From: a bacterium
Lineage (GTDB): Bacteria; Desulfobacterota; Binatia; HRBIN30; CADEER01
Reading direction: 5' to 3'
NCBI GenBank assembly: GCA_030430165.1
Contig: JAUIGL010000051.1
Location: forward strand, 1 to 46,700
DNA: 46,700 nucleotides
In this document: positions 9,466 through 19,600 of the stretch, in pieces
Position numbering within the stretch: the first letter of the stretch is position 1
Layout: every line of letters starts with the position of its first letter
Notes under the pieces: model-generated
Seen by the model: only the letters and a program-made list of their open reading frames with translations
Told to the model about the DNA's origin: nothing
Databases searched by the model: none
Made by a program: the position numbers and the translations under genes

Positions 9466-11327
9466 TTCTCGGGAGAGTACCAGACCGGCGAAGTCCAGGC
9501 GCGTTCCTGGATGGTTTTCGGGAAGGTCGGGTCGCAGCAGTCCTCCCATCCGCTGCGGATGGTCGCCGGGGCGGCGCAGTCGACGCCCGCGGCGCCGCAG
9601 GCGCGCGTGCTCCAGCGGCAGGTGGGCTGCTCGACGACGCGGCCGTAGTAGGCGCTCGGCACATCGGCGCGATGCTCGGGATCGGTCCACACCGCGCACA
9701 GCTGGGCTGCGCCGTCGTCGCCGGTGCGGCAGGTGGCTGGATCGACGGCGGCGGTTTGCGGCGTGCTGGCGACATCGACGACGCGTTCGCGAATCTGCTC
9801 GCCCTCGACCCAGACCTTGACGATTTGCAGTCGCTGCAGGCCGGTGCCCGGCCGATCGCCGGTGCCGGGATCCTTGAGCGCGCGCAGCGCCAGTTTCGGG
9901 GCGCGGTCGCCGAGCACGGCGGCGTCGAGGCGGGAGCCCATCGGCACGCCGTCGGCGTAGCCGACGGCGGCGAAATCGGCGCGCTCGCAGAGGTCGTCGG
10001 GCAGGTCGGCGCCGGCGAACAGGCGAACTACGATCCGAGGGCCGCTGGTCGCATAGGTCTCGCGTCGCCGCAGCGCGGCGAAGATCGCGTCGCGCGAGTT
10101 CTCTTCGGCCCAGACGGCAGCGAGCCCACCCGGGTTGAACTCGATCGGGTCGAGCAGGCGATCGGGCAGGGTGCTGCCGATGGGGAGACCGGCGCCGCCG
10201 TGGCCGGGATAGTCCTCTTCGTAGACCAGGCCCGGGGTGCCGAGGTGGGTGTCGGTCGAGCCGATGAAACCGACTTCGAAGGGATTGACGCCGATGCTCA
10301 GCTGTTCGCGCAGTCCGACGCCGAGCCCGGTGCGCGCGAAGTTGGTCGCCGCCGGCGGTGCGTCGAGCCAAGGTACGAAACGGGCGCGCAGGTCGCCGTA
10401 GGGCACGTTCTCGAAGCCGCACAGCTCATCTTCGCTGGCCGAGCCGCGATCGCATTCGGAGCTTCCCTTGTGTTGCATGATCTCGACGAGTGGCTCGTTG
10501 GCCATCCTTCTGCGCGCGTCGGCGCCGTCGAAGGCGGTTCCATCGGGGCCGACGGTCTGAAACGTGGCAGCGTTCGACACGTTCGAATTGTGCGGAATCA
10601 CGATGAAGTCGCAAGCGCCCGGGGCATTGCGACAGCTGCGTTCGAGCTCGCTCCACAGCAGGGTTTCGTGAGGCAGCTCGGCACTGCTCGGCGCGATCGG
10701 CGGTACCGTGGCGTTGCGGAAGATCACGTTGCGGTGCGCGTAGCCGGTCCATTCGTAGCCGATCAGGGTGGTGAACCGGCATGCCGCGCTTCGGTCGTAG
10801 GCTGCTTCGGCCGCCGCCTGCATGTCGTTCCAGGGCAGGGCATCGGCGGCGATGCATGCCGCCTGCTCGGGTCCGCAGAAACTGAACGGCGTGCGGCGCG
10901 CGTTCATCAGGAAGAAGGAGAGGCGCGGCCAGCCGCGATAGATGCGGCACATCAGAGAAGAGTGGCCGGGGTGCTCTCGGTCGTTGCAGATGGTGGTCTC
11001 GCCGAAGAGCTCGGCGTGGTCGGTGACCGCGGCGAAGTCGAGCGGCCGGCGCAATTGCACCTGTCTGCCCGCCGTCCCGGAATCGTCCCACGGCTGGATG
11101 CCCAGCGCCTCGCCGCGCGCAAAGGCGTAGGCCTGGGCAGGCGTGGTCCGGGTTCCCTGCGTGCTGGCGTCGAGTGAGTAGCGCGTGTGCACGTGCAGGT
11201 CGCCGAACAGCGGCCGGCGCAGCGGCGTGTAGTCGGCGCACGGCTCGCGCGACTCGGTGCGCGCAAAGGGAGGCGGCGCGTTGGCGGTGACCGCCAACGC
11301 GACCAGCAGAAGCGTGGCGCTGGTCAC
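9462..11327 (-). CDS. Exported DUF3604 protein (PHP-like metallohydrolase fold)
   Basis: A 621-residue predicted secreted protein. A signal peptide (VTSATLLLVALAVTANA) is followed by FGDLHVHTRYSLDA at about 41-54, where the HxH pair (His45, His47) resembles a PHP-type metal site. DFAAVTDHAELFG, GYEWTG, VIPHNSN and GFIGSTDTH are the other conserved DUF3604 blocks, and ETYATSGPRI closes the core. Many cysteines in the second half suggest extracytoplasmic disulfides. The reaction is unknown. The GTG at 11325-11327 overlaps the preceding TGA (GTGA). Finding it translationally coupled to an ABC exporter is unusual and suggests a shared process, perhaps envelope-related. Confidence 0.85.
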
Positions 11328-11722
11328 CGGAATACTCCGAGCAGTCCGGATTGCACGGACGTACTCGACATCGGCGTCGAGTATGGTGCGAAGGCGATGC
11401 AAAGTGAGCCGGCGGCGAGCGCGATGCCGACGATTAGTGGCGCCCGGCGTGCCTCGGGTAGTCCGCCCAGCATGCGACCGCCGAGCGAGGCGATGCCGTA
11501 GAGCGCGCTGCCGATGACCGCCGTCTGAACGAATGCCAGCCCGAGAAAGGCCCACCAGTAGATTCCGCCCGGCCCTTCACTGAGGTTGAGCACGACGATG
11601 ATGCCGGTGAAGAAGAGGAGTCGAACGATCGGCGCCACTTCGACCCCGCCGAGCATGTAGGGCACCGGAAGCAGGCAGCAGAGCAGCAACCAGATCGCCC
11701 ACTTTGCGGAACGGGTCGACAT
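11324..11722 (-). CDS. Small membrane protein, unknown function
   Basis: A 132-residue protein with four predicted membrane helices: WAIWLLLCCLLPVPYML, APIVRLLFFTGIIVVLNL, AFLGLAFVQTAVIGSAL and PLIVGIALAAGSLCIAF. I recognise no family. It is the first gene of the six-gene minus-strand operon. Its TGA overlaps the GTG of the DUF3604 gene, and it probably works with that exported protein or the ABC complex. The ATG at 11720-11722 is the only reasonable start before the first helix. Confidence 0.7.
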   Translation of the reverse strand: MSTRSAKWAIWLLLCCLLPVPYMLGGVEVAPIVRLLFFTGIIVVLNLSEGPGGIYWWAFLGLAFVQTAVIGSALYGIASLGGRMLGGLPEARRAPLIVGIALAAGSLCIAFAPYSTPMSSTSVQSGLLGVFR

Positions 11723-11886
11723 TGGCGAGAACTTCTAATGGAGAACCGGGGGCAAATCCACGTCCGTATCCGTCGACGGCTTCCTTTTTCGACTGTCCCA
11801 CCCCGCTGCGAAGTTGCATCGGCGCGGTCGACCCGCCGTAATGAAGGTGCCGATGAGTGGAGCACGAAAGCTCGAGTCCGATCGAA

Positions 11887-11903
11887 CGCCCCTGCCGGGG
11901 GCG
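11887..11903. other. GC hairpin in a divergent leader, terminator- or attenuator-like
   Basis: CGCCCC-TGCCG-GGGGCG forms a 6-bp stem with a 5-base loop, followed on the plus strand by CTTTCTCT, a weak T-rich tract. It sits 67 bases upstream of the exported-protein start at 11970, where it could end a short leader transcript. It may instead be chance in GC-rich DNA. Confidence 0.3.
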
Positions 11904-11969
11904 CTTTCTCTATCGAAAAGCGAAGGCGATACCGATTCCATAAACTCGCCAACCTATAGGGGGAGAGTG

Positions 11970-12530
11970 ATGCGGGCACGGGTCCTTCTCTGGTTGTGCC
12001 TCGCTCTGGCGCCGGCGGCGGTCGCGGCGGCAGAGCAGGCACCGGCGCCGCAACCGGTTGCCGCCGAGTGGCGCGAGCACGAGATCATCTTCAACTACCA
12101 GGATTTCACGACCCAGTTCTCCTGTCTCGGGCTGCGCGAGAAGATGCGGAAGATCTTGGATGCGCTCGGCGTGCGCGACGACGCCAAGGTGTCGATGTAC
12201 GGCTGTTCGGCCCCCGTCTTTCGTGTCGCTCCGGCGGTGAGTCTCAAGCTGCGCTTCGCCACGCTGCATCCGATCGCGGCGGAATCGCAGGCGGAGCCGG
12301 TTGCCGGCGCTTGGGCGGCGGTGGACCTGAGCCGCGGCAAGCAGCGGTTCCTCGACCGCGGCGACTGCGCCCTGGTCGAGCGCGTTCGCGACCAGGTGCT
12401 GCCGGCCTTTGCGCACGAGATCGTCGAGGATCGCACGCGGTGTATTCCCCATCGGATCGACGGCAGCGGCCCGGTGTTGCGCTTGCGGGTTCTGCAGCCG
12501 CTTGGCGAGGTGGGAGTGACGGGCGAGTAG
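11970..12530 (+). CDS. Exported protein of unknown function
   Basis: A 186-residue protein starting with a clear signal peptide (MRARVLLWLCLALAPAAVAAAEQA). The mature part contains EIIFNYQDFTTQFSC, YGCSAP and HEIVEDRTRC. Three or four cysteines after the signal suggest periplasmic disulfides. I do not recognise a family. The ATG at 11970 is preceded by AGGGGGAG at about 11958-11966, which makes the start secure. It lies about 70 bases before lutA on the same strand and could share its transcript, although a functional link to lactate use is not evident. Confidence 0.72.
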   Translation: MRARVLLWLCLALAPAAVAAAEQAPAPQPVAAEWREHEIIFNYQDFTTQFSCLGLREKMRKILDALGVRDDAKVSMYGCSAPVFRVAPAVSLKLRFATLHPIAAESQAEPVAGAWAAVDLSRGKQRFLDRGDCALVERVRDQVLPAFAHEIVEDRTRCIPHRIDGSGPVLRLRVLQPLGEVGVTGE

Positions 12531-12600
12531 CGCGGCGAGCCGGTTGCGCTGGAGCGCGACTTTTGCGAGCGCTGTGGGCGTGCCGGAGTCGGTGTCCAAC

Positions 12601-13344
12601 ATGCGAGTCGGTCTCTTCGTGCCGTGCTACGTCGACCAGCTCACGCCGCGGGTGGGTCTGGCGACGCTCGAGGTGCTGGCGCGATGCGGGGTCGAGGTCG
12701 AGTTTCCCGGCGGGCAGACATGCTGCGGACAGCCGATGGCGAACATGGGCTGTGGCGCCGACGCTCGAGCCCTGGCCGTTCGCTACGCCGAGGTGTTCGC
12801 CGACTACGACTACGTCGTCTGCCCGTCGGGCAGCTGCACCGCGATGGTGCGCCACCACTATCCGGAGCTGTATGCCGGCACGGCGGCGCAACGCGCGGTA
12901 TGGTCGCGCACCTACGAGCTGTGCGAGTTCCTCACTGCATTTGCCGATCTCGACCGCATCCGCGGCTCGTTCCCGTACCGCGTCGGCCTGCACCGTGGCT
13001 GCCACGGCTTGCGCGAGCTGAGGCTGGGGGCGTGCTCCGAGCTGGTGCACGAGCGCGGTGACACGGTGGCGCAGTTGCTGCGGCGCCTCGACGGTCTCGA
13101 GTTGATCGAGTTGGAGCGTGCGGACGAGTGTTGCGGGTTCGGCGGAACGTTCAGCGTCGACGAGCCCGGGGTTTCAGCCCTGATGGGCCGCGACCGCATT
13201 CGCGACCACCGCCGGGCTGGTGCGCAGGTGATCGCCTCGACCGATGTGTCCTGCTTGATGCACCTGGATGGTCTGTTGCGGCGCCAACGGAGCGCCGAGA
13301 AGGTGATGCACGTCGCCGAGATTCTGGCAGCGGCGGGGCAATAG
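12601..13344 (+). CDS. lutA: LutA-type lactate utilisation Fe-S oxidoreductase subunit
   Basis: A 247-residue LutA/YkgE-like protein with two cysteine-rich CCG domains: TCCGQPM (Cys41-Cys42) and ECCGFGGTFSV (Cys177-Cys178). Upstream single-cysteine partners are VGLFVPCYVD and VGLHRGCHG, the arrangement that ligates Fe-S clusters in this family. With LutB and LutC it forms the cytoplasmic L-lactate-oxidising complex feeding electrons to the quinone pool. The ATG at 12601 begins the conserved MRVGLFVPC. A GTG slightly upstream is possible. The gene is followed by lutB after 7 bases. Confidence 0.92.
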   Translation: MRVGLFVPCYVDQLTPRVGLATLEVLARCGVEVEFPGGQTCCGQPMANMGCGADARALAVRYAEVFADYDYVVCPSGSCTAMVRHHYPELYAGTAAQRAVWSRTYELCEFLTAFADLDRIRGSFPYRVGLHRGCHGLRELRLGACSELVHERGDTVAQLLRRLDGLELIELERADECCGFGGTFSVDEPGVSALMGRDRIRDHRRAGAQVIASTDVSCLMHLDGLLRRQRSAEKVMHVAEILAAAGQ

Positions 13345-13351
13345 AGTTGGC

Positions 13352-14722
13352 ATGGCTCACACGGAGCTCGCAGAAGAGTTCGTAGCCGACGAAGATCGCG
13401 CACGCTGGCACGACCAGGCGCTTTGGTTCGTTCGCGCGAAGCGTGATGCTGCCGCGCGCGAGGTTCCGGAATGGGAGGAGCTGAGGTGCCGGGCGGCGGC
13501 GATCAAGCGCCACGCCGCGGCTCACCTCGCCGACTACCTCGAGCAGTTCGAGAGCGAGGCGTCGGCGCGCGGCGCGCAGGTGCACTGGGCGCGCGACGCC
13601 GCCGAGCACAATCGCATCGTGCACGGAATTCTGGCGCAGCGCGGAGCTAAGCTGGTGGCGAAGAGCAAGTCGATGCTCACCGAGGAATGCGGCCTCAATC
13701 CGTATCTCGCCGCGCGCGGAATCCGCGTCGTCGACACCGATCTCGGCGAACGAATCGTGCAGCTGCGCGCCGAGCCACCCAGCCACATCGTCTTGCCTGC
13801 GATCCATCTGCGCCGCGAAGAGGTGGGTGAGCTCTTCCACCGCGAGCTCGGTACGCCTGCCGGGTTGGCCGATCCCGAGCGCCTGACCGCGGCGGCGCGC
13901 AGCAACCTGCGCTCGGTGTTCCTCGAGGCCGACGCCGGCATCACCGGCGTGAACTTCGCCGTCGCCGAGACCGGCGGCATCGTCGTCTGCACCAATGAAG
14001 GCAACGCCGATCTCGGCACTTCGATTCCGAAGCTCCACATCGCCTGCATGGGAATCGAGAAGATCGTGCCGCGCGCCGCCGACCTCGCGGTGTTCACGCG
14101 ACTGCTGGCGCGCTCGGCGACCGGGCAGGCGATCACCTCGTACACCGCGCACATGCACGGGCCGCGGCCGGGCGCGGAGCTGCACATCGTTCTCGTCGAC
14201 AACGGCCGATCGCAGCTGCTCGCGACCCGCCGCGATCGAGAGGTTCTCTCCTGCATTCGCTGCGGAGCCTGTCTCAATACCTGCCCGGTCTACCGCCGGA
14301 GCGGCGGCTACAGCTACGAATCGGTGGTGCCGGGCCCGGTGGGCTCGGTGCTCGGCGCTGCCTCCGAGCCCGAGGCCAAGGCGTCGCTGCCCTATGCGTG
14401 CACCATGTGCGGCTCCTGCAACGACGTCTGCCCGGTGCGGATCGATCTGCGCGGGCAGCTGTTTCGCCTGCGCCAGGATTTGGTGGAGAGCGGTTTGATG
14501 CCGCGCCACAAGCGAGTCGCGGCGCGGCTGGCGTCGTGGCTGATGCGCTCGCCGCGCCGCTTCGGTATCGCTGGCAAGGTCGCCCGCTGGGTGTTGCGCC
14601 GCTATCCGAACTCGAGCGCGCTGCTCGCCGCCGACTGGACGGCGGCGCGCGAGCTGCCGCGGGTGCCGGAGCGGAGCTTTCGCGAGCTGTACGAGCAGCG
14701 CGAGCGGGAGCGCCGCCGATGA
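13352..14722 (+). CDS. lutB: LutB-type lactate utilisation Fe-S protein
   Basis: A 456-residue LutB/YkgF-like protein. An N-terminal LUD domain (GVNFAVAETGGIVVCTNEGN, in two parts: GVNFAVAET and GGIVVCTNEGN) is followed by two [4Fe-4S] motifs: CIRCGACLNTCPV (Cys301, 304, 307, 311) and CTMCGSCNDVCPV (Cys350, 353, 356, 360). This is the electron-transfer subunit of the lactate oxidase complex. Its TGA overlaps the lutC ATG (ATGA). Length and motif order are normal for the family. Confidence 0.94.
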   Translation: MAHTELAEEFVADEDRARWHDQALWFVRAKRDAAAREVPEWEELRCRAAAIKRHAAAHLADYLEQFESEASARGAQVHWARDAAEHNRIVHGILAQRGAKLVAKSKSMLTEECGLNPYLAARGIRVVDTDLGERIVQLRAEPPSHIVLPAIHLRREEVGELFHRELGTPAGLADPERLTAAARSNLRSVFLEADAGITGVNFAVAETGGIVVCTNEGNADLGTSIPKLHIACMGIEKIVPRAADLAVFTRLLARSATGQAITSYTAHMHGPRPGAELHIVLVDNGRSQLLATRRDREVLSCIRCGACLNTCPVYRRSGGYSYESVVPGPVGSVLGAASEPEAKASLPYACTMCGSCNDVCPVRIDLRGQLFRLRQDLVESGLMPRHKRVAARLASWLMRSPRRFGIAGKVARWVLRRYPNSSALLAADWTAARELPRVPERSFRELYEQRERERRR

Positions 14723-15300
14723 CGGCACGCGCCGACATTCTCGCGCGGCTGCGTGCCAGCGGCCGCGGCGACGTCGACTTGCCCGGGGTGGACGGCGAGT
14801 GGCGGCGCTACGACGACCCGCGCCGGCAGTTTGCCGACGCGGTGCAGGCCGCCGGCGGGAGCTGCGTGTTCTGCCGACGCGAAGAGCTCGGCGGCCGCGT
14901 CGACGATCTGCACAGCGAGGTCGGAGCTCGGCGCGTGGTCAGCGCCGTGCCCGAGGTCGACGGCCGGAGCGTCCGGGATCTCGGCGGCGAACGGGAATGC
15001 GCCGACGTCGAGCTGCTGCTGGTGCCCGGAGACGTTGCGGTTGCGGAGAATGGCGCGATCTGGGTCAGCGACGGTTGCCTGCCGCAGCGCGCCGCCCTGT
15101 TCCTGGCGCAGCACCTCGGTCTGGTGGTTGCGTCCGCTTCGCTGGTCGACACCATGCACGACGCCTATGCCGCGCTCGCGATCGGCGATCGTCCCTACGG
15201 TGTGTTCGTCGCCGGGCCGTCGAAGACCGCCGACATCGAGCAGTGCCTGGTGATCGGGGCGCATGGCCCGCGCTCGGCCCGGGTATTCGTGGTCGATTGA
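14719..15300 (+). CDS. lutC: LutC-type LUD-domain protein
   Basis: A 193-residue LUD-domain protein, the third subunit of the LutABC lactate oxidation system. Recognisable parts are MTARADILARLRAS at the N terminus, ENGAIWVSD (the variant of the family's E-T/N-G motif), LAQHLGLVV and the C-terminal YGVFVAGPSKTADIEQ, where the GPS-x-TADIE motif is diagnostic. The 4-bp overlap with lutB supports co-translation. A small inverted repeat (TCCACG-CC-CGTGGA, 15304-15317) right after the stop may mark the end of the operon. Confidence 0.92.
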   Translation: MTARADILARLRASGRGDVDLPGVDGEWRRYDDPRRQFADAVQAAGGSCVFCRREELGGRVDDLHSEVGARRVVSAVPEVDGRSVRDLGGERECADVELLLVPGDVAVAENGAIWVSDGCLPQRAALFLAQHLGLVVASASLVDTMHDAYAALAIGDRPYGVFVAGPSKTADIEQCLVIGAHGPRSARVFVVD

Positions 15301-15303
15301 GCT

Positions 15304-15317
15304 TCCACGCCCGTGGA
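15304..15317. terminator. Short hairpin after lutC
   Basis: TCCACG-CC-CGTGGA begins 4 bases after the lutC stop and extends outward with a T-G and a C-G pair. There is no T-tract, so it would be a weak intrinsic terminator at best, or an mRNA 3' end stabiliser. Confidence 0.35.
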
Positions 15318-15442
15318 GGCGAGAGGTTGCACCGACTTCCCGGACCGGGTAGAGTTGCGAGGGCGTCGGCGCGGCTTGGGATGATTCGACTGCTGTCCCG
15401 CTGCGGCGTCGCTGCCAGCTTCAGAACCCGCCCGAGCGTCGA

Positions 15443-16630
15443 ATGCGCAGAGTCGTTCCACCATTGGTGATCATCGCGGTCAGCCTGGCCGCGGCTTGGC
15501 TGATGGTGCTATCTCACCAGCCGCCCGCTACCGATGCGTCGGTCGACTTTCGCACGTGGGCGGCGGTTCACCGCGCCCGACCGTCCTCGATGCGGCTGAC
15601 GGTGGAGACGCAGGGCACGGTCGAGCCGCGCATGCAGAGCAGCTTGGTTGCCGAGGTCGGCGGACGCGTGATCGCCGTCTCGGCGGCGCTCGAAGCGGGC
15701 AGCTTCTTCGACCAAGGCGAGGTGTTGGCGCGGATCGACGACCGCGACTACCGCAATGCCCTGGACCGCGCCCATGCGCTGCGCGACCGCGCGCGCAGCG
15801 AGCTGTCGGTACGCCGAAAGGCGCGTGAGCGCGTCGAGTCGCTGCGCCGGCAGGGGCTGACCAGCGAGTCGGATCTCGACGATACGCGCAACGCGGAGCG
15901 AATCGCCGAAGCCAATCTGGCGGAGGCGGACGCGTTGCTCGCGCGATCCGAGCTCGACCTCGAGCGCACCGAAGTGCGGGCCCCATTCGCCGGTCGGGTA
16001 CGCGATCGGCAAGTCGGTGAGGGGCAGTTCGTAATGCCCGGAGCGCGCCTCGCCGATATCTACGCCACCGACGCGGTCGAGGTTCGCTTGCCGCTGAGCA
16101 TCGACGACCTGTCGTTCCTCGCCTTGCCTTTGGCCTACTCGGCGGCGATGTCGGAGATTCCGCCGCCACCGGTGCGGTTGCGCGCGGTGGTCGCCGAGCG
16201 TGAGCTCGAGTGGGTCGGGGAGATCGTTCGCACCGAGGGCGCTCTGGACCCCGCCACCCGCAATGTGGTTGCCGTCGCCCGCGTCGAGGATCCGTACGGA
16301 CTGCGCGCCGAGGCGGCGCCGCACGCGCCGCTGGCACCCGGCCTCTTCGTGCGGGCGGAGATTCTCGGCCGTCAGGTCGACCAGGTCTTCGCTCTGCCGT
16401 CGTCGGCGTATCGGCCGGGGGTCGGTTTGTTGGTCGTCGATGACGACGATCGACTGCGCATCCGCGACGTCGAGGTCTTGCGGCGCGATGCGCGGCGGGT
16501 GTTCGTGACCGAGGGGATCGCGGCCGGCGAGCGGGTGGTGGTGTCGGCGGTGGAGTCGCCGATCGACGGGATGGAGATGCGGGTCGACGAGCAGGACGCC
16601 GCGCCGGAAGTGGGGGGCGGACGGTCGTGA
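15443..16630 (+). CDS. RND efflux periplasmic adaptor subunit (HlyD/AcrA family)
   Basis: A 395-residue membrane-fusion protein. An N-terminal anchor helix (VVPPLVIIAVSLAAAWLMVL) is followed by a barrel-sandwich half (GTVEPRMQSSLVAEVGGRV, read as GTVEPRMQ and VAEVGGRVI), a coiled-coil hairpin rich in Arg/Glu/Ala (about 105-175), the second lipoyl half (VRAPFAGRVRDRQVGEGQFV, starting EVRAPFAGRV) and a beta-barrel domain. It links the inner-membrane pump encoded next to an outer-membrane channel that is not encoded here. Its stop overlaps the GTG of the pump gene (GTGA). Confidence 0.92.
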   Translation: MRRVVPPLVIIAVSLAAAWLMVLSHQPPATDASVDFRTWAAVHRARPSSMRLTVETQGTVEPRMQSSLVAEVGGRVIAVSAALEAGSFFDQGEVLARIDDRDYRNALDRAHALRDRARSELSVRRKARERVESLRRQGLTSESDLDDTRNAERIAEANLAEADALLARSELDLERTEVRAPFAGRVRDRQVGEGQFVMPGARLADIYATDAVEVRLPLSIDDLSFLALPLAYSAAMSEIPPPPVRLRAVVAERELEWVGEIVRTEGALDPATRNVVAVARVEDPYGLRAEAAPHAPLAPGLFVRAEILGRQVDQVFALPSSAYRPGVGLLVVDDDDRLRIRDVEVLRRDARRVFVTEGIAAGERVVVSAVESPIDGMEMRVDEQDAAPEVGGGRS

Positions 16631-19600
16631 GGCGCCTCGTCGCATGGTTCGTGCGCAACCCAGTCGCGGTCAATCTGGTTGCGATCTTCGCGCTGGTGAG
16701 CGGCGTGCTCGGCATCCTGCAGATGCGTCGCGAGGTGTACCCGGCGGTGCCGCTGCGCGAGGTTCGCGTGCAGGTCGCCTACCCCGGTGCCGGTCCGGCG
16801 GACGTCGAGCAGTCGATCGTCACCCGCATCGAACAGGCGATCTTCGACGTTCCCGAGATCGAGACCCTGCGGGCCACCGCCTACGAAGGGTTTGCGCAGG
16901 TTCGCGCCGAGATCGAGGAGGGCGCCGACCTGCGCGAGGTGATGGCGACCATCAAGGCGAGGGTCGACGCGATTCAGACTTTTCCAGCCGACGCCGAGCG
17001 GCCGTTGGTGTTTCGCCCGACCGCGCAGTGGGGCGTGCTGTCGGTCGGTTTGAGCGGGGACGTGGACGAATCGACCCTCGCATATTGGGCCGGCGTAGTG
17101 CGCGACCGCGTGCTCGGGATCGAGGGCGTCAGCACGGTGCAGCTGCACCCGCGGCGCGATCCGCAGATCGTCGTCGAGCTTTCCGAGGAATCGCTGCGCC
17201 GGCACCAGTTGAGCCTGGACGCCGTCGTCGCCGCAATCCGCCTGTCGTCGGTCGATCTGCCGGCCGGTACCATCGACGGCCCGCAGGGCGGGCGCCTGCG
17301 GATTCGCGGACAGGCCTATCGCGCCGAGGAGTTCGCCGCGCTGCCGATCATCGTCCGCCCCGATGGCACTCGGGTGACGATTGGCGACGTCGCCACCGTG
17401 CGCGAGACGATTACCAGCGACGGCGCCAAAGTGCGCCTCGACGGCCGTACCGGGGCGCTGATCGAAGTCATGCGCACCGGCGACCAGGATGCGTTGGCGA
17501 TTGCGCGCCGGGTCAAGGAGTACGTCGACAAGGTCGGGGAGAACATGCCCCCGGGACTCGAGATCAGCGCCTGGGGGGATTCCTCGCTCTCGTTCCGCGC
17601 CCGCATCCGGCTGATGGTGGCCAGCGGGATCGGTGGCTTGGTGCTGGTGATGTTCGTGCTGGCGCTGTTCCTGCGCCTGCGCACCGCGGTCTGGGTCGGT
17701 GCCGGGATCGCAGTTGCCTTCCTGGCGATGATGGCGGTCGCGCCGGCGCTCGACGTCTCGCTCAACATGATCTCGCTGTTTGGCTTCATCCTGGTGTTGG
17801 GGCTGCTGGTCGACGACGCGATCATCGTCGGCGAGAGCATCGCGCGCTTCGAACAGAACGGCCTCACCGCCGCCGACGCCGCGGTCGAAGGGACCTCGGT
17901 GGTCGCGCGCCCGGTGGTGATGTCGGCGTTGACCACGGTGGTGGCGTTTACGCCGATGCTGTTCCTCCCCGGTTCGGAGGGGCAGATCTGGTCTTCGATC
18001 GGCATCATCGTCATCGGCACCCTGCTTTTCTCCCTCTTCGAGGCGATGTTCCTGTTGCCCGCTCACCTCGCCGAGCACGCCAGCGGCGGTCGCACCGAGC
18101 GTGGCCGGGTGCGGGCGCTGCAGCGGCGCGCCGAAGCGTGGCTGCATCGCGTGACCGAGGATTGGTACGTTCCCAGCCTGCGGCGCTCGCTCGCGCGCCC
18201 CGAGATCGTTCTCGCTGCTTTCCTGGCGATGCCGATTCTCACCTACGGCGTGCTGCAGTCGGGGATCATCAAGATGGTGTTCTTTGCGCCGATCGAGATG
18301 GATTCGGTGCGCGTCGAGATGGAGCTGACGCCCGGGACGCGCGTCGAGCGCACCGATGCGATCCTGCGACGCATGGAGGTCGCCGCGGCTCAATTGCGCA
18401 CCGAGCTCGGCGAGGAGTCGTTCGGCCACATGGTCACTGTGCTCGGCTCGAAGATGCGCGGCGACGTGTGGGGCGACCACACCGGTTTCATCTACCTCGA
18501 GCTGTCCCCTTCGGAGAGCCGCGCAGTCGCGGCCGAGGAAGTCGTGCGGCGCTGGCGGGCGCTGGTTGGAGAGGTGCCGGAAGCGACCTCGCTCGAGTTC
18601 GACCACGCCTTCGGTGACGACGCCGACAAGATCGACATGTTGCTGACGCATCGCGACCCGGCGCAGCTGCACGCGGCGGCGGCCGCGTTTGGCGCGCACC
18701 TGTCGCAAATCGACGGTGTGCACGACGTGGTCAGCCAGGCGAGTCACGGCGAAGCCGAGCTTCGCCTGGAATTGCTGCCGCAGGCGGAAGCTCTCGGGGT
18801 CAGCCGAGCCGACCTCGCGCGTCAGGTTCGCTACGGGTTCTACGGTGCCGAGGCGCAGCGCATCCAGCGCGGCCGCGACGATATCCGAGTGATGGTTCGT
18901 TACCCCGAGGAGCGGCGCAAATCCCTCGCCGACCTCGACAACATGCGGGTGCGAACGGCGAGCGGAGCGGAGGTGCCGTTCGGCCAGGTCGCACGCATCG
19001 ACACCCGCGAATCGCCGCCGTCGATCCGCCGCACCAACCGGCAACGAACCTTCAACGTGGAAGCCTCGGTCGACCCAGAGGTGACGCCGCTCGGCGACAT
19101 CCTCCAGCATTTGTACGGAGTGTTTCTGCCGCAGCTCAAGGAGCGCTTCCCGGGGCTGAACATACTCGAGGACGGTGCCCTGCAGCGACGCACCGAGTCG
19201 CTCGCCTACAGCCGGCGCTCGTTCATGCTCGCCGTGTTGGCGATCTACGCGCTCTTGGCGATGACGCTGCGGTCGTACGGTCAGCCGCTGATCATCTTGC
19301 TGGCGATCCCGTTCGGCGTGGTCGGCTCGATCGTCGGTCACGGCGTGCGCGGGATCGACGTCACCATGCTGTCGGTGTTCGGCATCGTCGCCGCGGCCGG
19401 GGTTGTGGTCAACGATGCCCTGGTGTTTCTCGACGCGGTCAATCGCTTTCGCGACGAGGGGTTCGACCTGGAGGACGCGTTACTGGAGGCCGGGCGCTTG
19501 CGCCTGCGGCCGATCGTGCTGACCTCGCTGACTACCTTCATCGGGTTGCTGCCGATCACGCTGCAGACGAGCTCTCAGGGCAAGTTCCTGGTGCCGATGG

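Noticed and set aside
11848-11885. Hammerhead-ribozyme-like core (CCGATGAG, short GTG/CAC stem, CGAAAG)
   Set aside because: The core differs from CUGAUGA at one position, stem III would have no loop and stem I cannot pair, so the fold is not supported.
16372-19341. Very long open frame on the strand opposite the RND pump
   Set aside because: It lacks recognisable domains and is rich in Arg, Asp, His and Gln, as expected for an antisense frame of a GC-rich gene. The plus-strand RND protein fully explains the region.
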